From positions 26,190 through 90,189 of the forward strand of contig MNCI01016416.1 of the NCBI GenBank assembly GCA_015680685.1: a stretch of 64,000 bases of DNA, in the 5' to 3' direction. Made by a program: the position numbers and the translations under genes. The notes under the pieces were generated by a model that was not told where the DNA came from, searched no databases, and saw nothing but the letters and a program-made list of their open reading frames with translations. The stretch is from Gnetum montanum (Eukaryota; Streptophyta; Gnetopsida; Gnetales; Gnetaceae). Below, in pieces: positions 57,241-64,000 of this stretch; within the stretch, counting starts at the first letter, position 1, and each line of letters opens with the position of its first letter.

Positions 57241-57720
57241 CTGTCTAGAATAATTATGTTGCAAATGGTTAGAACATTTCCAAAAGACAAAGAAACCCTT
57301 ATGAAATAACTTACTGAGCTTCAAAAAATTACATGTATTTTCTTGATGTGATGAGAATTAATGAAACTGAATTTCTTCATTTTATACCTTGGTTTAAGAA
57401 AGCCTTGGGGAGAAACTTTCTTTCTTATTATTTTTAAAATTATGATGGTTAATTTTCTCTCGATTATTTATGCTTCCACTGTAATCATTCCATACTTCTT
57501 ACCATCTTTCGTCTAGAATATAGAATTGGAGAGAGACGCACTAGCAATGGAAAAAAAAGAAAGAAATACATTTATATGCAAATCCTATAAGATTCCAATT
57601 GATGCTAGTATGGATGAATAGGCCACAACATAACTTATGCACCATACAATTTGGAATGTATTAGAAGAATCCTCGGGGAAAAAGATAGGCTGAGGAAAAC
57701 AAAAATCAATTATGAAACTT
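57241..57720. repeat. Repeat U, full copy right of the LINE (block B)
   Basis: Counterpart of 15600-16075; leads to the Copia-2 primer-binding site at 58155-58165. Confidence 0.6.
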
Positions 57721-58154
57721 TGCAATATCCTAATAGAAATTTTTCATAGTTGAAATTATTATTGGCTTCTATTTACCTAGACATTTGTTAAAGACTACAT
57801 CCATTACCTAGTATTCAGAAAGATGTGCTTTCCAGTGAAGATAGTTGAAAAGAAATGATATGTTATTCTAGTGATGAAGAAAGTGACAGAGACCACCCAA
57901 AAAAATTGATAAAGAATGAAAATTAGAAGAATAGGAAAGCATCTCATATGAAGGAAACTTCACTAAAATTATAGATATTGAATTTTAGAAAAGACATCCT
58001 TTGCATGCATGTAAAATATAATGCCTTAGTGGTACATGGTTGTATTTGATTTGACTGCTATTATAAATACATCTATGTAATCAAAGGAATAGAACTAAGG
58101 AATATAAAATCTCTTAAGCTTTGAGAGTGCCTTTTTGATTATTTATTTTCTTTA

Positions 58155-58165
58155 TGGTATCAAAG
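58155..58165 (+). promoter_or_regulatory. Primer-binding site of Copia-2 (block B)
   Basis: TGGTATCAAAG, 36 bases before the gag ATG at 58202 (MAFQSTN). Confidence 0.65.
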
Positions 58166-58222
58166 TAAGAGAGCCCTGCATTTGCTATTGAGATTAATAT
58201 CATGGCCTTTCAATCTACTAAT

Positions 58223-58667
58223 TGTTAGCCTTTGAGTTTGTGCACTGCTTACATATGCATTGCTAGCCTTAGATTAAAAATAATAATAAAACAAGGGCAA
58301 ACAAAGGTAACTTAATTTTTTTACTTTTTTATTCAATTGATAATGGCCTTTAAATAGGCAAATACATTAACAAATATAGCAACTAAATCTTAATATGAAG
58401 CAACTTTTGTAATGGTCGACCCTTTAACTTCTATAATGGTCAACCCTTTAACTTCTAAATAGCTGACCCTTCAACTTCTGTAATAGCTGACCCTTGAACT
58501 TTTATAACAACCAACCCTTCAACTTTTGTAATGACAAATCCTTCAACTTCTTTAATGTATAACCATTCATGTTCTAACAAATGAAAATAGGAACAACATC
58601 CTTAAGGATAGTTCCTAAAGACTAGGACAAACAAAAAAGCATGTTCAACAATTAAATACATTTAACA
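58223..58667 (-). repeat. 3' LTR of Copia-3 (block B)
   Basis: Contains the 24-bp repeat array at about 58405-58580. Its inner flank on the minus strand is gcaggaggg, the polypurine tract. Confidence 0.85.
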
Positions 58668-58992
58668 CCCTCCTGCAAACTAAAAGTTTGCAAACTATCA
58701 GTTTAACAAGAATCATTTAATGTGTAGAATCAAAGATGCTTTCTTAGCCTTTATAATGTTAATAACTTGATGGGTTTGGTTAGAATACTAGTGAGTTGGT
58801 CTTCACTCTAACAAAACACCAAATCAATAACACCATCATTGCATAAACCATGCAAGAAATGAAATCTCACATCAATATGCTTTCTTCTTCCATGCAAGAT
58901 AAAATTTTTGGATAAATTTTTGGAAAAATTATTATCATAGAAAATTGTAATAGCCCCCTCTTTCTTGAAACATAGCTCATGAAAAAAATTTC

Positions 58993-59214
58993 TTAGCCAA
59001 ATAGCTTGGCAAGCACAAGATGTTGCAGCAAAACAAATTCAGCCTTTGTGGTTGACAATATGACAATAGATTGCTTCTTGGTTGACCATGAAATAGCCCC
59101 TATGACCATCATAAAAACATATCCCAAAGTGCTCTTTCTATCATCTTGATCTCTTGCATAATCACTATTAGTAAATCCCAAAAAATAAGATTTCTTACCT
59201 TTCTTATAAAACAA
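58993..59214 (-). pseudogene. Copia-3 RNase H (block B)
   Basis: FTNSDYARDQDDRKSTLGYV (first acid and D-D-R-K-S-T) and STKKQSIVILSTTKAEFVLL show the usual copia RNase H in one 73-codon frame. Confidence 0.82.
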
Positions 59215-59553
59215 CCCAAAATCATTAGTCCCTTACAAGTAACGAAATATTCTTTTAGTAGCCAACAAATGCATCTTCTTTAGAGACTCCATGTATTTGC
59301 TGATAAGACTCACAACATGCATCATATTGAGCCTAGTTGCAATCAAATACATTAGACTCCCAACAATTTTCTTCTAAAGTGTAGCCAACACCTTGCTTCC
59401 TTTAGGATATTTGTTTAGCTTGAAGCAAATCTCAATTGGAGTGCTTATAGGATTGTAATCCTTCATCTTAAACCTCTCCAAAATTTCTTTGACATACATC
59501 TTTTGAGAAATAAATATTCCAATGGGTGATTGCACGACTTCCATGCTAAGATA

Positions 59554-60080
59554 CTAATGCATTTTTCCAAGATCAGTCATTTCAAACTCATCCATCATTG
59601 ACTTCTTAAATTTTTCAAGTGAATCACTATCATTCGTAGTGAAAATAAGATCATCAAAATATAAACATACAATGAGCACTTTTCCTCCGTCAATCTTTGC
59701 CAAAAGTATATGCTCATATGGAAATTTTTGAAATCCCTTCATAGAAAAATAGGTATTTATATGACTATACCAAGCTCTTGGAGATTGTTTTAGTTCATAC
59801 AAAGACTTTTTGAATTTATAGACCTTGTGCTCTCTACGAAGCTTTACAAAACTAGGAAGCTAATTAATAAATACTTGTTCTTTTGAGTCTCCATGCTAGA
59901 ATGCATATTTGACATCAATTTGGTAGATACCCCATGAATTATGTGCTACTAATGCAATCACCAATTTTATTCTATCATGCCTTGCAATAGGAGAAAATAA
60001 TTCTTTATAGTCAATCCTATATTATTGCTTATATTTCCTAGCCACCAATTGTGTCTTATAATTGTCAACTTCAACAGTCT
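59554..60080 (-). pseudogene. Copia-3 reverse transcriptase (block B)
   Basis: The 59802-59554 frame carries QSPRAWYSHINTYFSMKGF and VCLYFDDLIFTTND. The catalytic YVDD of block A is YFDD here. The 5' half (60080-59805) is out of frame with stops. Confidence 0.82.
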
Positions 60081-60899
60081 CCTTTAGTTTTGTTTTGAAG
60101 ACCCACTTCACACCAATGGTTTTATGTCCTTTTGGAAGATCAACCAACTCCCAAGTAAATTTCTCTTAATGGATTTAATTTAACCCTCCATTTCCTTTCT
60201 TCATTTTGATGTCTTTATAGCACTTTCAAAAGTTATGGGACCACCATTTGCAAACAAAGAAAAGTGGATGATTGGGTCATCAAATTGGTCAATCTTATTT
60301 ACCTCATAATCCATCATCCATAAGGACCTTTTTCAAATATGGTGAGAGTCAGCTATTGTTGCTATTGGTGAAATCTTAGCCTTCACAGTTCTTGGTGCTT
60401 TAGCCTCTATGGCTTTTGGGATTTTGGCCTCCATAGTTATTGGTTCTTTGAAGTTTGTAGTTCTAGGTTTTGTAGTTATGGGTGCTGTGGAGTTTGTAGT
60501 TTCACTATCGAAAATTATTAAAGTAGGTTGATGGTCATTCCAATTCTAAGTGTTCTTTTCATCAAAGATGACATCTCTGCTAGTCAAAATCCTCTTTGTG
60601 AGAGTATTATACAATTTATATGCTTTGGATACTTCACTTATGTCAAGAAAGACAAATTTTTCACTCTTATTCTCTAGCTTCTTCCTCTTCACATTGGGGA
60701 TATGTGCTTAGGCAATGTAATCAAATATTTTAAAGTGATCCACTACTAGTTTCCTCTGACTCCAAGCCTCTTATGGTGTCATGTTTTGAATAGCAAAGGT
60801 GGGACTTCTGTTCAAAACATGGATGTTCAAATTCATAGCCTTTGGCTAGAAATTCTTTGGAGTACTTCCTCTTGCCAAGAGGCTTCTCACCATATTGAG

Positions 60900-61229
60900 G
60901 ATGGTTCTTTTTTTTCTCTTTGATATACCATTTTGTTGTGGTGTATAGGGAGCTATGAGTTCTCTTCAAATGCCATGATTCTCACAAAAAACATCAAACT
61001 CTTTTGAACAATATTCTCCTCCATGATATATATGAAGAGCCTTGATGATCTTTGTAGACTTGTTCTGAACATGTGCCTTTAAGCTTTTAAATGCATTAAA
61101 AGCTTCAGAATTCTCTTGCAAAAAATAAACCCAACGTTTTGGAGTATAATCATCAATGAAGGTGATCAAGTATCTCTTACCTTCACTTGAAGATGGTTTT
61201 ATTAGCCCACAAATTTTAGAATGAACCAA
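60900..61229 (-). pseudogene. Copia-3 integrase (block B)
   Basis: FIDDYTPKRWVYF holds the first catalytic Asp. The second catalytic position reads LHIYHGGEYCSKEF, with Tyr replacing the Asp seen in block A (LHIDHLGEY). Confidence 0.82.
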
Positions 61230-61271
61230 TTCAAGGACATTCTTTGCTCTCCATGATTTTCCTTGAAAGAA

Positions 61272-61496
61272 TTAGGAACAATGTTGTTTACCAACAAAAA
61301 ATTCTTCATAGACTCTAGAAGAAATTGTAATTTGAGGAATGCTAGTCACCATATTTTTTTGTTGCAGAGTATTTAATCCTTCAAAATTCAAGTGGGCATA
61401 GAGAAAATGCCAAAGCCATGTTGGGTCTTTTACTTTAGCCTTCAGGAAAGATTGAGCACTTTCAATCCTCAATGGAAATAATCTATTGGAGATCAT
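61272..61496 (-). pseudogene. Copia-3 GAG-pre-integrase (block B)
   Basis: TWLWHFLYAHLNFEGLNTLQ and EEFFVGKQHCS, as in block A. Confidence 0.78.
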
Positions 61497-61583
61497 TTGA
61501 ACAACTACAATAGCTCCTCTTGAAGAATCATAAATTTCAAAAGCATCATTCTAAATGGTTATTACATAATTCTTCTCTTCCAA

Positions 61584-61802
61584 TTAACCAACACTTAACA
61601 AATTGCTTTTCAAATTAGGAACATAAAAATCATTGGAAATTATTTCTACAAAATCATTCTTGGTTCTAATGTTAATATTCCCGTTTCCAATTCCATTTAT
61701 AGTAGAACAATTACCAAAACTTATTATACAATGAAAAATTTCATCTAAGTACGAAAAAGAAGACTTACATCCACACATATGGTTGTGGCAACCAGTATCC
61801 AC
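61584..61802 (-). pseudogene. Copia-3 aspartic protease (block B)
   Basis: MDTGCHNHMCGCKSSFSYLD retains D-T-G; ends VPNLKSNLLSVG, the expected C-terminal segment. Confidence 0.85.
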
Positions 61803-61849
61803 ATACCATACATTTAACTAAGATCCTTAGTTGGCTTGAATTACTATTA

Positions 61850-62720
61850 ACAAAGCCTCAAAATCCTTCTCTTCTACAAAATTTCATTTCTCTTCTTTAT
61901 CATTGGGTAGTTTAGTGTAGCATTTGTAATTATAGTATTTGTATTTATGACATCTAAAGCATTCCACCTTAGATTTTCCAACTTGTCCTTTTCCTTTGCC
62001 TTGAAATTTATCACCATCCCCTTTGAAATGTTTGCTACTATGTCTATTACCTCAATCTCCTCTTCCTCTATCTCTAGCTCTATCTCTTCCTCTTGAGGAA
62101 TAAGTAAAAGTAGAAACCTTCAAAGCTTGCTCTTCAGAAGTTGAATTTTGATTCATCATCTATTCATGGACTAACAAAGAACTTTGAAGTTCATCAAGGA
62201 AAAGTGCATCAACATCTTTAAATTCTTCAATTGAAAAAATAACATAATCAAACATAGGTGATAGAGAACATAATACCTTCTCAACAATAATCACATCCTC
62301 TATCTTATCAACATGAAATCACATGTTATTGGCTATCTTCATTGTCCGTGCATAATAGCTAGTAATAGACTCCTCATCTCTCATTTTAAGAGTCTCAAAA
62401 TCCCTTCTCAAGGCTTGAAGTTTTGTGCCCTTTGCTCTAGAAGATCCCTAATATTTCTTCCTCATAGAATTTTAAATATCCTTGAGAGTTTCTTTGCTAA
62501 GAATAGTCTCTAGGTTAGAATGACTGATTTCTTGAAATAAATAGTTATTTGCCTTCAAATATTTCATCCTTAGTGCCTCTATCTCCTTTCTTTATTCATT
62601 TGTAAGTGCAACCTCAGTTATGGATGCTACTACACCATCTTTAGAAACCTACCAATACTCCTTAGACTTTAATAAATTTTTCATCGACATGCTCCAATGG
62701 TCATAGTGACCATCAAAACA
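61850..62720 (-). pseudogene. Copia-3 gag (block B)
   Basis: Counterpart of 20230-21100, with the same Arg/Gly-rich stretch (about 62095-62050) and a zinc-knuckle region near 61960-61915. Stops and frame changes occur throughout. Confidence 0.72.
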
Positions 62721-62862
62721 TGGGATGGCAGGTTGTATAAAATTCTAAGAGGCCATTAATGCACTAATATGCTCTTCTCTTGAGCCTTCTGAACTAGGTG
62801 CACTACTATGCTTTTCTCTCTAGCCTCTTGAACTAGGCTTTCTCTCTACCATCCTAAACCAA

Positions 62863-62874
62863 GATCTGACACCA
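62863..62874 (-). promoter_or_regulatory. Primer-binding site of Copia-3 (block B)
   Basis: On the minus strand it reads TGGTGTCAGATC one base after the LTR end, close to the initiator tRNA-Met site. Confidence 0.72.
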
Positions 62875-62875
62875 T

Positions 62876-63300
62876 TCTTAGCCTTTGAGGCTACGCACTA
62901 CTAGCCTTAGATAAAATAAAATAAAATACAATAAAATATGGGCAAATATAGGTAACTTAATTTTTTCAATTTTTTATTTAACTAAGAATGTCCTTTAACT
63001 TCTATAATACATCAATGAAAAATAACAACTGAATCCTAATATGAAGCAACTTCTATAATGGTCAATCCTTTTAACTTCTATAATGGTTATAATGGTTAAA
63101 CCTTCAACTTCTATTATAGTTAACCCTTTAAATTTTGTAATGACTAATCCTTCAACTTCTGTAACAGCAAATCCTTCAACTTCTATAATGGCCAACCATT
63201 CAATTTATAAAGAATGAAAACAACAACCAAATCCCTAAGGACAATTCCTAAATACTAGGACAAACAAAAAAGCATGTTAAACAATTAAACACATTTAACC
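62876..63300 (-). repeat. 5' LTR of Copia-3 (block B)
   Basis: Carries the 24-bp array at about 63040-63210, which on the minus strand happens to translate as an 8-residue repeat (IIEVEGLT-like). Confidence 0.85.
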
Positions 63301-64000
63301 CTAATCAATTAATTATACTATCCAAATTTTTTATTATATGGCTACTCCGGTTTCCATTAAGGTTTAAGTGCAACAAGTTTCTTCTCTCGAAGACACAAGT
63401 TTTACCTCTCATTCATAGTGTGCAGTTGCTTCATTGCATTGAAGATGAAAAACTAGATTAGTTCATTAAGGAAGAAGAAGATAAGAAGAATCTAGAGTTT
63501 TCCATTTGGATAAACAATGATGGATTACTTATGAGTTGGTTGCTTGCACTATATCTAAAGAAATTCTTACTTTGGGCTTGGTTGTGGAACATTACAGAAT
63601 CTGGAAGAAATTTTTTTAGCAAAAACTAAACATAAGGGAATACAATTAAAGAATCAACTAAATATGTTGAAGATAGGAAATTATCTAGAATATTATATCA
63701 AAAATTTTTGAATAGTTTGTGATATAGCTTAGTTGCCTAATATATATTGATATATTGTTATAATTTCCAATTATCATAGTGGTTTCCTCAACTATTTTGG
63801 AACTATGAATGCCATTTAATTACATGTAGTATTGAGGACAGTTGAGGTTGAGAGACTTATTTGCAATTGATTCTATCTCAATGGTTGTTAAAGGTGATTT
63901 ATTGATGATTTTTGTAGCTACAAATTCATTTTTAATTTGTTAAATTGCATTTACAATCCACTACATTTGGTTTTACAAATAGTTTATGCTCCATTCCATT

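Larger units (their letters stand above)
58223..63300 (-). mobile_element. Copia-3: complete Ty1/copia element (block B)
   Basis: The LTRs are 58223-58667 and 62876-63300. The target duplication ctaat is perfect (58218-58222 and 63301-63305). Domain order is the same as in block A. The right LTR starts TCTTAG rather than TGTTAG and its last base is C. Confidence 0.88.
58202..63990 (+). pseudogene. Copia-2 gag, split by Copia-3 (block B)
   Basis: Same arrangement as in block A. The second part resumes at 63306 and reaches the window end. Confidence 0.65.
48420..64000. repeat. Block B of the large direct duplication (continues past window)
   Basis: See block A. The end of the window corresponds to about 22340 in block A, so the right-hand limit of the duplication cannot be seen. 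GAG1 and GAG2 are not part of block B within the window. Confidence 0.92.

Noticed and set aside
62995-63195. Frame encoding IIEVEGLT-like repeats
   Set aside because: It is the 24-bp LTR repeat of Copia-3 read in frame, not a protein gene.

Overview
This window looks like AT-rich intergenic DNA from a large, repeat-laden plant nuclear genome. I see no intact cellular gene. Almost everything recognisable is decayed retrotransposon: Ty1/copia, Ty3/gypsy, L1-type LINEs and gag-bearing LTR elements that lack reverse transcriptase. A degenerate nuclear-type tRNA-Ala, one 256-base gap and four isolated N bases are also present. Diagnostic plant features include initiator-Met-type and Tat/Athila-like primer-binding sites. 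The species cannot be fixed from the sequence; a conifer or another large plant genome would fit.

Layout. (1) 1-6368: a minus-strand gag-protease LTR element (GAG1) without RT; its left LTR lies mostly outside the window. (2) 6374-22480, block A: a nest of a copia pol remnant, a LINE tail, a tRNA-Ala relic, a copia gag-integrase element, an L1 ORF2 fragment, and a copia element (Copia-2) whose gag is split by a complete copia element (Copia-3, 16575-21634). (3) 22576-31217: a second minus-strand member of the gag-only family (GAG2), with both LTRs and a near-matching 5-bp target duplication. It carries gag and, downstream, a long extra ORF (ORF2, 23563-26355) with what looks like its own U3-like promoter and an intron acceptor. 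(4) About 32750-45139: a minus-strand Ty3/gypsy element, heavily broken, interrupted by two copies of a long LTR-like repeat and containing a broken ricin-B-type lectin segment (40800-41540). (5) 45544-46745: a 91-bp satellite array. (6) 48200-64000, block B: a second copy of block A in the same orientation, starting about 42 kb downstream and running off the window.

The duplication gives a relative history. Copia-3 sits at the same site with the same target duplication in both blocks, so it predates the duplication. GAG1 sits against block A only, so it came later, or block B is the older arrangement. In-frame stops in GAG1, GAG2 and the copia elements are mostly TAG, TAA or TGA where CAG, CAA or CGA would restore the frame. 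This is what long-term cytosine methylation and deamination would leave.

The most interesting object is GAG2: a non-autonomous gag-only LTR element with a roughly 930-codon sense ORF, ending in a long coiled-coil region, inserted between the gag-side 3' region and the polypurine tract. Its apparent promoter repeats the GATATC-palindrome plus TATA arrangement of the element's own LTR.
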